Shown one piece after another: positions 12,399 through 22,555 of a stretch of 64,000 nt of DNA. Origin of the DNA: Plotosus lineatus. Its lineage: Eukaryota; Chordata; Actinopteri; Siluriformes; Plotosidae. Location of the stretch: the NCBI GenBank assembly GCA_024760905.1, contig CM045734.1, positions 44,093,564 to 44,157,563 on the forward strand. The letters are read 5' to 3'. The position numbers and the translations under genes were made by a program. Numbering within the stretch: position 1 is the stretch's first letter; every line of letters begins with the position of its first letter. The notes under the pieces are model-generated. The model made no database searches, was not told the DNA's origin, and saw only the letters and a list, made by a program, of their open reading frames with translations.

Positions 12399-12866
12399 TA
12401 CACTTTATTTTTTAATAAAGACTTTTATCATAAAAGTTTATATAATAAAAGTTTGTTGTAAGTTATAGATTAGCTATAGCTATGGGACCCCAAGTTGCAA
12501 GCACACCGGATGTTACGTCACGTCCAATCAGCGTTATTGTAATGTTCCTCGTGTTGATCGTTTTCAGCACGCGCTTCCACTGTAACCAAAGCAACCGGGG
12601 ATATTTTTATTCTCAACTTGATTTTGCAGTTTGATTCCTTTTACAATTTATATCGAATACACTTTATATGTTCACAATATAAACAGACCAGAGTATTAAT
12701 CTACTCGTCTACTAAATACTAATTTAAAAAATAATAATAATAAAGTGATATTTGGTGTTTTTAGTCTTTTCAGTGAATAACTGTCGCCTGACAGTACTCG
12801 GTTTGTTAGTTGAGGAATAAAAGGTTGAGTGAACACTGAGGTGAAAGAGGCTGAAGGAAAACCAAC

Positions 12867-12977
12867 CTGCTCCGTGTCGATGAAAATACTCTGAGTGAAC
12901 TTCCCTCTGCGCAGCTCCATCTCCAGAGCCGAACCGCGGGCGACGGTGGCTCTGCTCGACTGGTTCCGGATAAACAT
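12867..12977 (-). CDS. first coding exon of an unrecognised gene (partial)
   Basis: The minus strand opens with ATG at 12977 and reads 37 codons to CAG at 12867, followed by a donor GTTGGT. The peptide starts MFIRNQSSRATVARGSALEM and ends KFTQSIFIDTEQ, basic and polar, with no signal peptide. Codon use is GC-rich against AT-rich flanks, and the exon sits in the only CpG-rich stretch of the left arm, as expected for a promoter-proximal exon. I did not find a matching second exon between here and position 1. The product is unknown; it could also be a CpG-rich coincidence. Confidence 0.4.
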
Positions 12978-13200
12978 TGGGAATGTTTGACAAAGAAAAG
13001 TATCAGTTTAAAGTTAGGACGGAAGTACTGTCCCTTTCCAACCCGTGAAACCCAAAGCCCTCGGGATAAGCGTTGACTGGACCGCTGACTAAACAAGCGC
13101 ACGCGCGCAATGAACTGACAAGCCCAACATGAGTGAAGCGTCTGCGCCCTACATGTGCCCTACGTTTCGCAGTAATTGAAGTGCGACCCCTGGCGGACAC
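12880..13200 (-). promoter_or_regulatory. CpG-rich putative promoter region
   Basis: CpG density is visibly higher here (GAACCGCGGGCGACGG, GCGCACGCGCGC) than in the surrounding AT-rich DNA. It overlaps and lies upstream of the minus-strand exon at 12867-12977. No TATA box is evident. A CRE-like TTACGTCA followed by CCAAT lies at about 12513-12528, which would be inside the first intron. Confidence 0.4.
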
Positions 13201-13327
13201 TTTTTATTTTTACAATATACATTACGTATGGATAAAACGCAGCCTGAGAGGAGTCTGACTGGAGAGTAACCCTTTCATCCTGGTGGCCTAAAAACACATG
13301 TACTGCGCATGTGCAAACACAAACACA

Positions 13328-13545
13328 CACACACACACACAATCAACCATTCACACTTACACATAGGGATGATTCAGAACAGCCAATTAACCTATTGTGC
13401 ATATTTTTTTGACTACAGGAGCTAGCTTGGGGAGAACATACAAACTCCACACAGAAACTCCCCGAGTCCGGGAATCAAACCTGGGACCGTCTTTCTGTGA
13501 GGTGGATGTTAACCACTGTGCTACTGTGCCGCACACGCCTGAGGA
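13328..13545 (-). repeat. R1 repeat, minus strand
   Basis: Reverse-oriented R1 with GGGGAGAACATACAAACTCC, an inverted B-box-like CGGGAATCAAACC, and TTAACCACTGTGCTACTGTG as the inverted head. A CA run lies at its 3' side. Confidence 0.65.
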
Positions 13546-13604
13546 ACATTATTCTGAAATTGTTCCAAAGTTCGTTATCCAAAATTGGGGTTTTTGTAGG
13601 CCTG

Positions 13605-13945
13605 GGGCAGTAATGGCCTGGCGGTAAAGGGTGCTGGATCGCTGATCCTAAGGTTGGGGGTTCGAGTCCCATTCTTCACAAGGTTGTCATTGTCCTCCCA
13701 GTGCAGCTAAGTGGGTTATCAAAGGCTGGCCATGTCTCTCACTGTATAGTGAGAGGTTCATGTAAAAGAACCATTGCTGACTTTCGTCAAGAGTAGCTGC
13801 AAAGCCGTCAGCATGTTTCTGCCCTTTGCTAAACGGTTGTGTCAGGAAGGGCATCCAACGTAAATACCTATGCCAAATCAAACATGCAAATCATTCGCTG
13901 TGGCGACCCCTGAGGAAAAAAAGGGTGAAAGCCGAAAGGAATAGA
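13605..13945 (+). repeat. tRNA-headed SINE
   Basis: Near complete: GGGGCAGTAATGGCCTGGCG head, GGTTGGGGGTTCGAGTCCC B box, GCTGACTTTCGTCAAGAGTA, GGAAGGGCATCCAACG, CATTCGCTGTGGCGACCCC and GCCGAAAGGA. Confidence 0.8.
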
Positions 13946-14102
13946 TAGGTTTTGGTAGGCCGATGACCAGATATACTTTTTACGTAGTCATGTTACTGAC
14001 CTGTTGTCAGATAACTAAAATGTCACAAAATGTTTTCCGGCTTCTTTTTTATTTCCACCCTTTAGTTGTTCCAACTATTCTGAGATGTTTTACTGCCATC
14101 AA

Positions 14103-14425
14103 AGCACGGTGGCGAAGTGGTTAGCACACCTGCCGTGCAGCAAGACAGACCTGGGTTCAAGCCCTAGGCCTGGGTGTTTCGGTGTAGAGTTTGCATGTTC
14201 CTCTTGTACTTCCATGGGCTTCCGCCCACCTTCCAAAGACAGGCACATTGGGCTAATCGGCTGTTCTTAATTGCTCCTAGGTGTGTTTGTGTGTGACGAC
14301 TCTGTGACGCTCAGGACAGCCATTCAAGGTGGGCCCTGTCTTCACTCAGAGTCAGCTGAGATATGTTCCAGCCCACTCCCCACAACCCTAGGAGAGAGTA
14401 AGTGGTTAAGTGAGGCTTGCAAATC
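14103..14425 (+). repeat. R1 repeat, near full length
   Basis: Starts GCACGGTGGCGAAGTGGTTA, has GACCTGGGTTCAAGCCC as B box, GTTTGCATGTTCC, CCAAAGACAGGCAC, CAGCTGAGATATGTTCCAGC and ends CCCTAGGAGAGAGTAAGTGG. Useful as the local reference copy. Confidence 0.7.
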
Positions 14426-14431
14426 ATTGTA

Positions 14432-14903
14432 CAGTGATCACTCGCTACTTCATGCTTCAGTACCTGCGGCTTCGGTGCATCGCGGGTTTTTCAAAAATAT
14501 TCATCAAAGATTTTTTAAAAATAAGGAAATTAAGGAAAAATATGGTGAAAAGTTAAGGAAAATGCCACAAAGCAAGGCCAATTATACAAAAAAAAACAAA
14601 AAAACAAACAAAAACAAAAAACAACCCAACAAAACTACTCACATTTTTATGTGAGGTGTGCATCTGTGTGCATGTGTGTCTGTATGTGTATTTACATTTT
14701 ATTTACATCTTATGCATTATTTTTGAATGTTTGTTATTATAAGCATTTATAGCGTTGAATAAGTATTTATTGGTATTATACACACATACATGTACGTATA
14801 CCTCAGTCAGGGGGGGGCCGATCCTACTTTGCGGAAATCGGTGGTTGCAGGAGGTGGAGGGGGTCCTTGGTCCCCATTAACCGCGGAAAGTAAGGGATCC
14901 CAG
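14432..14903 (+). mobile_element. intact pogo-type MITE (reference copy)
   Basis: 472 bp bounded by CAGTGATCACTCGCTACTTC and an inverted right end GGAAAGTAAGGGATCCCAG, with TA on both sides. No transposase coding capacity. The 8153 and 43693 copies contain the same sequence plus later insertions. Confidence 0.75.
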
Positions 14904-14967
14904 TATTATGTTTTTTACATTGTGATGTTACGTATGCCTAATGGATTCTATCAGACGAGCCCCCACT

Positions 14968-15596
14968 TGTTACGGATAGGACAATTCAGATGATTGAAAT
15001 TGCCCTGTGAAACCAGCAAAACACGACAGACCACAATATAAACTATATACACTTTAATAATATGAACAAAATAAGACAAAATTCACATTACTTACAACTT
15101 AGACCTAAACCATATCCAAATTAACCAAGGGTCCCGTAGTCACCAAGCTCCTGCAGCAGGGTAAATTTAGTGATGGTGCATGTGCTGGCAGGGAAAGGCT
15201 TGCCATCCCGCGTGTCGGACGAAACCACTGATGACCATCCTCACATGGGCTGTGCGTGGACGTGGATGCTGGACTGTGTCGATGAAGTCCCAAACAACGA
15301 AACATAGGTGAAGCGTGTTCCATGATCCACCCGAAGAGCCACGAGGAGACTGGAAGAGCCCCTAGCCAGTCGGCCACAGGTCCTTACAAGTTGTTCTCTC
15401 TCTGGTACAAGCCTGAACAAGCCCAGGCAAGACCAGACATGTCTGTGTTTGCTCCGCCCCTCCGTTGGATTGCGCAACTCCAGTCTTCTTTTGGAAAATT
15501 ACAGATTCAAACTGCTGAGTCACACCATGTGACTTTCTTCCATTATTTTTATATTTACATTCACACAAATAATATTTACCTTAACACCCTGTAACA
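14968..15596 (-). mobile_element. possible solo LTR
   Basis: The segment begins TGTTACGGATAGG and ends CCCTGTAACA, so its outer ends are an inverted TGTTAC/GTAACA pair (TG...CA), as in retroviral-type LTRs. Read on the minus strand it has an ATTAAA poly(A)-like signal about 100 bp before its end and a TTGTGGTCTG stretch after it. I see no matching target-site duplication and no internal retroelement genes. Confidence 0.4.
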
Positions 15597-15971
15597 GGAC
15601 ACACCACGACCTTATGACCTGTTAATCTACTGATTGATCTAATCACTGTGTGATAATTTCACAGTGAAGGTTGATACCACCCAGGGACAGCCCACCTCTC
15701 CATGCTTTTACTCACGGCTTCTATATGCCACAGAAGCAAAAAACCTCTGGTGTTGGTTGCCATGGAAAAATGTCACCAGATTCAGACACTCTGTACTAGT
15801 ATGTGTTGCATGAGAGCATTTATTGCATTGAATAAGGTATATAACATAAACTGTACATGTGCAATATTAGGAGCAATTGTACATTTAGGCACCATGACCG
15901 CAAGCATGGCCTATTCCTATTTTTATGACTGTAGTAATGTTGCTCCTGTCTTGAAAGTTCATTTTCTTCTG

Positions 15972-15977
15972 TTTATT
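15972..15977 (-). terminator. poly(A) signal of the SOX30-like gene
   Basis: AATAAA on the minus strand, 17 nt past the TGA that ends the acidic last exon (15995-16094). Signal and stop together support a true 3' end. Confidence 0.55.
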
Positions 15978-15994
15978 TTATGATTTTTTTTTCC

Positions 15995-16799
15995 TCATTC
16001 TGCCTCTCTATAGTTTTCTTTCTCCTCCTTTGTCACTTCACATACTACTTCAATCTCAATTCTTTCTTGGCATGGACTGTCCATTTCTGGCCACCTGAAA
16101 AAAAGAATATGAGACTGTTTAGTTGCTTTATACTCGTTGACAGCAGCTCAGTTTTCTCATTCGCTTTGGAATTGTATGGTGATGATACTACACTAAAGGT
16201 AATTATTATGTGCAAAAGAAATAAGAATGACATAATTTTTTACTGAATGTTATTAGGAAGGTTTGCGGAGGTGTCTGCAGAGTCTGGAGGGGTAGAGTTT
16301 GGAACTGATTCCTCAGGGATGTCATGTGAGCCAGACGTCCAAGGTGGTCCCATTGGTGAGGCATCAGACATGGTGTTGAGAGATTCCATTTCTTGGCTGG
16401 ATCTCTTCTTTCTTTGCTTTGGCTTGAAAACATAATCTATATTAAATTGAAAAAAGTTTACACAGTAATTAAACAAACAGAATAACAACTGCAGAAAAGT
16501 TTCAGAGTTGCCAGATTTTACTTGATAATTAAACTATCAATAAATCATGTGCTTCTCACCTGGAAACCATTGCCTGTGGATCATTTTAATCCTATTGGAC
16601 TCTTCATAAAAGGGAGCCCTCTGTTCCTCACTCAGCATGTTCCATTCATCCCCAAGCTGCACACTGATATCAGAGCCATTAGCTTTTGGGTTTGCCTTGG
16701 ACAAGATAGACCGGCGAGTCCTCGCCCAAACCATGAATGCATTCATGGGCCTCTTGATGTGGCCTTTTGCATTTATCCATCTTGCTTTTTCATCGCCAT
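15995..16799 (-). CDS. sox30-like: SOX30-like HMG-box module B (three 3' exons)
   Basis: Exons on the minus strand are 16799-16560 (HMG box), 16436-16244 and 16094-15995, with junctions AATAG/ATGGCG, CCAG/GTGAGA, ATATAG/ATTATG, ATTCA/GTAAAA and TTTCAG/GTGGCC. The HMG exon holds [12 protein letters not shown], the SOX signature, and [24 protein letters not shown], cut here to motifs ISVQLG and LSEEQ that are typical of SOX30. The second exon starts [12 protein letters not shown], a basic tail. The last exon is acidic ([11 protein letters not shown]) and ends in TGA before AATAAA. SOX30 is a germline transcription factor that binds DNA in the minor groove. If 16244 is not used as donor, the frame stops at TAA 16240-16242. 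The N-terminal exons are not in this piece; see module A upstream. Confidence 0.7.
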
Positions 16800-16809
16800 C
16801 TATTAAAAA

Positions 16810-17400
16810 AAAACAAACAAACAAAAACAAATAAAGTATGAATAAATTACAATGAACTATGGCTCAAGTTAAAATGGTCACAGAAAAGAGGTATACTTTT
16901 ATAAAATCTTAAGCACCCGATTTTTGTTTGCACACAATTTCTGATAGATGTTTATTTTATGAAGCCTGTGTTTTTGGTTGCAAATGTTTGGGGGTGTAGG
17001 GGGCTCTGGATAGAGATAATACCCTTGTCTGCCCGCAGCTGCACCCCTTATAGGGTGGACGGACAATCCGGTTCTCGTCCATCTCCCAAAGCTCTCACGT
17101 GCTGCCTCCAAGCGCCACACCCCGGTAAATCATCTCAGCTGATGGGCCAAACCCCATGAGGGAAAAGGAGTGAACCTTCAAATCCAGAGTGGGGACTCAC
17201 AGACGGTTCAGTGCTACAAGTAACACCATTCCAGCATCTCCTGCAGCCAAACTGACTCCAAATGTCATGTTTCGCATTCCTTTGTACCCCTTCAGCAAGG
17301 CAGAGATGAGGATCCTGATGATTGGGCCACCCAGGCTCTCCATATTCTGACCCAGGCTTTGCACCCTGGAGCGGATACACCAGCTCCACTGTAAAGTGTT
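16810..17400. other. non-coding stretch upstream of module B HMG exon
   Basis: The minus-strand frame at 17135-17389 is open but has no recognised domain or splice context. No bounded repeat was identified. Confidence 0.35.
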
Positions 17401-17402
17401 TT

Positions 17403-17615
17403 GGGGCAGTGGTGGCCTGGTGGTAAAAGGTGCTGGATCACTGATCCTAAGGTTGTGGGTTCAAGTCTCACTCTGAACAGATTGTTTCTGTCCCCCTCAG
17501 TGCAGCTGGGTTATCAAAAGTCAGCCATGTCTCTCACTGTCTTTGGTGTGAGGCATGTAAAAGAACCATTGCTGACTTTCGACAAGAGTAGGCTGCAGTC
17601 ATCGGCGTGTTTCTG
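17403..17615 (+). repeat. tRNA-headed SINE, truncated
   Basis: Head GGGGCAGTGGTGGCCTGGTG and GGTTGTGGGTTCAAGTC, body to GCTGACTTTCGACAAGAGTA, then it changes into an R1-like 3' segment (GCGATGGCCTGGCGAGC) and lacks the RTE-like tail. Confidence 0.7.
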
Positions 17616-17832
17616 CTCTGCGATGGCCTGGCGAGCTATTCAGGATGTACTCTGCCCTCACCCGGAGTACCATGAACTGATCTATGGCACGAACCCCATT
17701 GTCTCTCGAGACAGAAGGATGCCAACAATGTTTCAATGCCAGGAAATAAAGTAACCCGTGCAGTTGATTTTTCATATAAAACATATAATAAATAATGAAG
17801 GCTGTAGGTTGTTTTATCCTGAAAGGAATGTA

Positions 17833-18575
17833 CAGTGGAACTTCAGTTCTCGACCAAAATTCATTTCAGACGGCTGGTCGTATTCCGATTTGGTCAAATT
17901 TCGGATCTATTTTTCCCATTACAAGATAAGGTAAATGGGCTTAATCCATTCCATCGTCTTTTGAACAGAAGTTAACGGTACCGTAACTCATACCATAGGT
18001 CCGCAAATTAAGTGAAAAATTATTGAATACAGTACACAAAAATAAAATCCACAGTACAGTTAAAGCATAAGAACAATAAAGAAGAATTTTTACCTTTGTG
18101 GTGGTGAGCAGTTGGCATACGTAAATGTTGGAGAGGGAGAGAGGAGGAGGATCCCCTTCCATAACAGCTTCAGGTGTTTTTTCTCTTGCTACTTGCTTTG
18201 GCATGGATGACTCTTCTTCAGGATGTCCCTTTCTTTTCTTGAACATTTCTAGCGTGGCTTGTTTCTGCCTTCTTTTCAAAACTTTATGGAAGTGGCTCAT
18301 GACCTCATCGTTAAAGGTGTTCACAGCACTGCTAGCTTTAGCTTTATCAGGATGATACAGCTCAACAATTTCCAAACTTCTGGACTTCCGGAAAGCGTGC
18401 CCTTCCTCTCCCTCTCTGTCTCATTTTTTCTCGTTCATTCTCGTTTTTTCTTGTGCTTTTTTAGTGTTCGACTTCTGGATTTCGGTTGACTTCCGGGACA
18501 AAAAAAATCACAGATTTTTTGGTCGAATTCTGATTTGTTCAACCTCTAAAGTGTTTGAGTACCGAGGTTCCACTG
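17833..18575 (-). mobile_element. Tigger/pogo element with transposase C-terminal remnant
   Basis: Ends CAGTGGAACTTCAGTTCTCGA and (inverted) CAGTGGAACCTCGGTACTCA, flanked by TA on both sides. The minus strand encodes NDEVMSHFHKVLKRRQKQAT, the tail of a Tigger-type transposase. The catalytic core is missing, so it is non-autonomous. It lies in the interval between the two SOX30-like modules. Confidence 0.75.
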
Positions 18576-18746
18576 TAGTTCGTGTTGTGGGCAGTTACGT
18601 GCCATCCAATTACTGACCACACTGATCGGAATCACACAAACAGTAAAATGTACCATTCCTGGGATAGTAAACAACCGAATATTTGTTATCTGATCACATT
18701 AATGGGCTGGCATTATCAATTTCATAATTAATTAATCAAATATGTA

Positions 18747-20308
18747 CAAACTGGATTCCAAAAAAATTGGGACACTATCCAAATTGTAAATAAAAATTGA
18801 ATGCAATGATGTGGAAATGCCAAATTTCAATATTTTATTCTGAATAGAACATAGATGACAGGGTCAAAAGTTTAAACTGAGAAAATGTATCAATTTAGGT
18901 GGAAAATGTGTTGCTTTTAAATTTCATGGTGTCAACAAATATCAGAAAAGTTGGGACAGGTAGCAATAAGAGGCTGGAAAAGTCAATTGCCCTTATAACA
19001 AACAAATGGAAGACCAATTACCACTAACGAGGTCCATTAGCAACATGACTGAGTACACAAAGAGCTTCTCAGAGTGGCAGTATCTCTCAGAAGCAAAGAT
19101 GGGTAGAGGATCACCAATTCCCCAATGTTGCGCAGAAAGATAGTGGAGCAATATCAGAAAGGTGTTTTCCGGTGAAAAATTCCAAAGAGTTTGAAGTAGG
19201 AATCATCTACAGTGCTTAACATCATTCAAAGATTCAGAGAATCTGGAACAAATTCTGTGCGTAAGGGTCAAAGCCGAAAAATCATACTGGCTGACTGTGA
19301 TCTTCGGGCCCTTAAACAGCACTACACCACCAACAGGAATGCTACTGTAAGGGAAAATCACAGAATGGGCTCGGCAATACTTCCAGAAACCATTGTCAGT
19401 GAACACAATCCATCGTGCTATCCACCATTGCCACCTGAAACTCTACAGTACAAGCCATTTCTAAACAGGACCCAGAAGTGCAGGCATTTTCTCTGGGCCA
19501 GGGGTCATTTAAAATGGAGTGTGGCAAAGTGGAAAACTGTTCTTTATGGAAAACTGAGACAACATGTCATCCGGATTAAAGAGGACAAGGACAACCCAAG
19601 TTGTTATCAGCGCTCAGTTCAGAAGCCTGCATCTGTGATGGTATGGGGTTGCATGAGTGCGTGTGGCATGGGCAGCTTGCACATCTGAAAAAGTACCATC
19701 AATCCAGAAAGGTATATTCAGGTTCTAGGACAACATATGCTCCTATCCAGACATTGTCTCTTTCAGAGAAGACCTTGCATTTTTCACCATGATCATGCCA
19801 GACCACATGCAATATTAATTACAACATCACGGCTGCGGAGGAAAAGGATCCGGGTATTGAAATGGCCAGCCTGCAGTCCAGATCTTTCACCTATAGAGAA
19901 CATTTGGCGCATCATAAAGAGGAAGATGCGAAAAGGAAGGCCCAAGAAAGTTGAACAGTTCGAGGTCATTAGATTAGACAAGAATGGGACAGCATTCCTA
20001 TTTCTAAACTTGAGAAACTTGTCTCCTCGGTCCCCAGACGTTTTCAGACTGTTGTAAGAAGAAGAGAGGATGCCTCACAGTGTTGAAAATGGTCTTGTCC
20101 CAACTTTTTTGAGATTTGTTGACACCATGGAATTTAAAATCAGCATGTTTCCCTTAAAATTATACATGTTCTCAAGTTTAAACCTTTGACCCTGTCATCT
20201 GTTATATTCTGAATAAAATACTGTATTGAAATTTGGCACTTCCACATCATTGCATCCAGTTTTTATTCACAATTTTTATGGTGTCCCCACTTTTTTGGAA
20301 TTTGTTTG
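18747..20308 (+). mobile_element. Tc1-family DNA transposon with long terminal inverted repeats
   Basis: 1562 bp flanked by TA (18745-18746 and 20309-20310). Terminal inverted repeats of about 210 bp: the left outer end CAAACTGGATTCCAAAAAAA matches the inverted right end CAAACAAATTCCAAAAAAG. Direct-repeat motifs recur at the outer edge (ATTGGGACA) and inner edge (AGTTGGGACAGG), the IR/DR layout known from fish Tc1 elements. The transposase inside is broken. Confidence 0.88.
19212..20057 (+). pseudogene. broken Tc1 transposase
   Basis: Two open segments in different frames (19212-19688 and 19737-20057) cover a Tc1 transposase. Recognisable are an HTH-like start (IIQRFRESGTNSVRKGQ), VMVWGCMSACGMG, a FHHDHARPH block with the second catalytic Asp, and SPDLSPIENIW with the catalytic Glu. 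The first catalytic region, normally WSDE-like, reads TVLYGKLRQ here. It is a fossil. Confidence 0.85.
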
Positions 20309-20324
20309 TAAATGACTGATATTC

Positions 20325-20765
20325 ATTCATTTTCTGAATCATTTAATATTACTAAGGGTTGTGGGGAGGCTGGAGCCCATCTCAGCCCACTCTGGGTGAG
20401 AACAGAGTACACCCTGGTCAGGTTGCCAGGTCATCGCATTAATAATCAAATTAGATTATTCATTATTATCATTTAGTTTCACTGATGTTCACCTCTCAGC
20501 AAGAACATTCTAGGCTTGAGTCCTTGGCTCAGCAAAGGGCATTTCCAAATGGAATCTACGTTCTCCTGTGTTTGTGTGGGTTTCCTCCATATACTCTGGT
20601 TTCTTCCCATAGTGCAAAGACATGCACATCAGAATAATTTGCTGTTAAAATTATTCTAGGTGTGATTGTGTATGAATTTGTGTGTGTTGATCTGGTGATG
20701 GTGATCTGTTCAGGTCGTACCTGCCTTCACCCAGACTCGACTGAGATTGGCACTAGCCCAATTTG
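20325..20765. repeat. two R1-derived fragments, head to head
   Basis: A minus-oriented 3' part (about 20325-20445, TTTCTGAATCATTTAATATTA ... GGTTGCCAGGTCATCG) is followed by a plus-oriented copy (about 20505-20765) with CCTCCATATACTCTGG, GCAAAGACATGCAC and CCTGCCTTCACCCAG. Confidence 0.5.
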
Positions 20766-21056
20766 CATTATTAAAGAAAGGTACTTACTAAGTCAACACG
20801 GTGCATAACAATTAAAAAAAGTTTCATGTTGGTTGGTTTGTTTTGGATTTTTTAACATACAAATAACTAGCATTAACAATCATAACTGAATACACAGGTA
20901 CCTTGTACAAATTCATGAGTAATGAGGGTTAATTTTATTATTTTTATCAGACATTTTAAAATAATTTTTATTATTGGAGTTATAAGATTTAAAAGTATGC
21001 AGATTCAAACAAAACCATTACTGTTTATAAGATGAATGATAACAGCATTATTTTAC

Positions 21057-21592
21057 CTGATGGTGTTAGTTGGGTCCCGATTGCAGGGCCTGCTGAGATA
21101 GTGTTTGTACCTAACGCTACAGAGATATCATGAGGTGGTGAGGCATCAGAGGTGGTGTTCAGAGATTCCATTTCTTCTCTGGATCGCTTCTTTTTTTTCT
21201 TTGGTGTGAAAACGTAGTCTACATTATAGAAAAGAAAGGTTTACACAGTAATTACAGACATAACAAAAAACAGAATAGCAACTACAGAAAAGTTTCATGG
21301 TTGTCACATTTGTCTTGATATTTTATAAACTGTCTCTAAATCTTTCCCTTCTCACCAGGAAACTGTTGACAATGGATAATTTTTAGTCGACTTGACTCTT
21401 CATAATAAGGAGCCCTCTGCTCCTCGCTCAGTTTCCTCCATTCATCTCCAAGCTGCACGCTGATATCATGAGACTTGGCGTCTGGGTTTGCCCTGGAAAA
21501 GATAGGCCGGTGAATCCTTGCCCAGATCATGAACGCATTCATGGGCCGCTTGATGCGGCCGTTCTTATTTGTCCAGCATTTTTCATCGTCAT
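21057..21592 (-). CDS. sox30-like: SOX30-like HMG-box module A (two exons)
   Basis: Exons on the minus strand are 21592-21356 (237 nt, HMG box) and 21218-21057 (162 nt, linker). Junctions are TTACAG/ATGACG, CCTG/GTGAGA, AATGTAG/ACTACG and CATCAG/GTAAAA. The HMG exon reads [23 protein letters not shown] and [13 protein letters not shown]; my hand alignment gives 49 of 68 identical residues with module B. The linker exon starts [12 protein letters not shown], basic like module B. Every exon here starts and ends in phase 1, so exon 21218-21057 can splice in frame into the HMG exon of module B at 16799. The acceptor of the HMG exon follows a T run of about 30 nt. Read either as a neighbouring paralogue or as the upstream HMG box of one gene. 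Confidence 0.7.
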
Positions 21593-21593
21593 C

Positions 21594-21596
<3 letters not shown>

Positions 21597-21626
<30 letters not shown>
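21597..21626 (-). promoter_or_regulatory. very long poly-T tract at an HMG exon acceptor
   Basis: On the minus strand about 30 T residues run straight into ACAG/ATGACG, the acceptor of the module A HMG exon. It works as polypyrimidine tract and is a length-variable homopolymer. Confidence 0.6.
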
Positions 21627-21629
<3 letters not shown>

Positions 21630-21774
21630 AAAAGGTTAAATAAAATTAATATGAACAATGGTTGTAGGTTAAAAAAGTAAACATAATAGAGGTATACCTT
21701 GTAAAAGCGTAAAAGAACCATATTTTTTCATACAATCTTTTCACAGACAAAAAATACTCACGTCCTTCATGTGC

Positions 21775-21910
21775 CAAATCACTTAATCCTATTAGAGATA
21801 AGGTGGGGCTGGAGCTTAACTCAGCTGATTTTGGGTGAAGACAGGGCACACCCTGAAAAACTCGCCAGGCCATTGCAGGACCAACTCACACGCACATTCT
21901 ACAGCTTGGG
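21775..21910 (-). repeat. R1 repeat fragment, minus strand
   Basis: CAAATCACTTAATCCTATTAG at its 3' side, then GGGTGAAGACAGGGCACACCC and CAGGCCATTGCAGGACCAAC, all antisense to R1. Confidence 0.55.
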
Positions 21911-21954
21911 TCAATTTTTAATATTTCTCTGCTCCAAGGTGGTAGTGCCCTCCC

Positions 21955-22190
21955 TTCTTTGTGACATCACTGAATGTGTATCTCATGTAACACAGTGCAA
22001 AGACTTTGCGTCAGACAGACAGCTAGCTCCTCTCTATGACATCATAATAGAATATGCGCATACTGGTAGTATGCGCATACTGGTAGTGTGTGATGTCACA
22101 GAGTAGGCACTCAGTGTAGGCCCCATTTCTAAAAGTGGTTCTCCGATGACATCATTACAGAATGTGTAAGTCATGTGACACTGTGGAGGA
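21955..22190 (+). repeat. short repeated GACATCA/GAATGTGTA motif cluster
   Basis: Related blocks GACATCACTGAATGTGTA (about 21962) and GACATCATTACAGAATGTGT (about 22147), each followed by TCATGT(A/G)ACAC, plus a direct duplication of ATGCGCATACTGGTAGT near 22054-22090. An inverted relative occurs at about 37305-37340. Confidence 0.55.
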
Positions 22191-22244
22191 GACTCACCGC
22201 CAGTGTGCACTAATTTTAGGTTAATATATATAAAATGCTTTGAC

Positions 22245-22555
22245 AAAAAAAAGATACGAGCAAGAAGGTCCTGAGTTCATGTCCTGGGCTCTGCAAGAGC
22301 ATTTCTGTGTGGAGCTCAGATGTCCTCCCTATGCTTCCATGTTTAACCAATGAGTATTCCAGTTTCCTTCCGCAGTCCAAAGACATGCACCTGAGCTTAA
22401 TTGGCTGTTTCAAATACTCTAGATGTGCATGTGATTGGTTGTGTTTGTTGTCCTGTGATGGACTGGCAAACTTTTCAGGGTGTACCTTGCCTTCAGCCTC
22501 CCAGTGACCCTAGTAAGATTAAGCGGTTTAGCAATTGAATGAATGGATGGATGAC
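22245..22555 (+). repeat. R1 repeat
   Basis: GAGCAAGAAGGTCCTGAGTTC, CCTTCCGCAGTCCAAAGACA, CAGGGTGTACCTTGCCTTCA and CCTAGTAAGATTAAGCGG followed by GAATGAATGGATGGATG. Confidence 0.65.

Noticed and set aside
13605..13700. tRNA gene
   Set aside because: A-box and B-box-like sequences are present, but there is no cloverleaf and the same head recurs in many SINE copies.
17135..17389. Minus-strand 84-codon frame as the N-terminal exon of SOX30-like module B
   Set aside because: No donor in the right phase was found and the peptide does not resemble SOX sequence.
18125..18489. Plus-strand open frames
   Set aside because: Antisense of the Tigger transposase tail.
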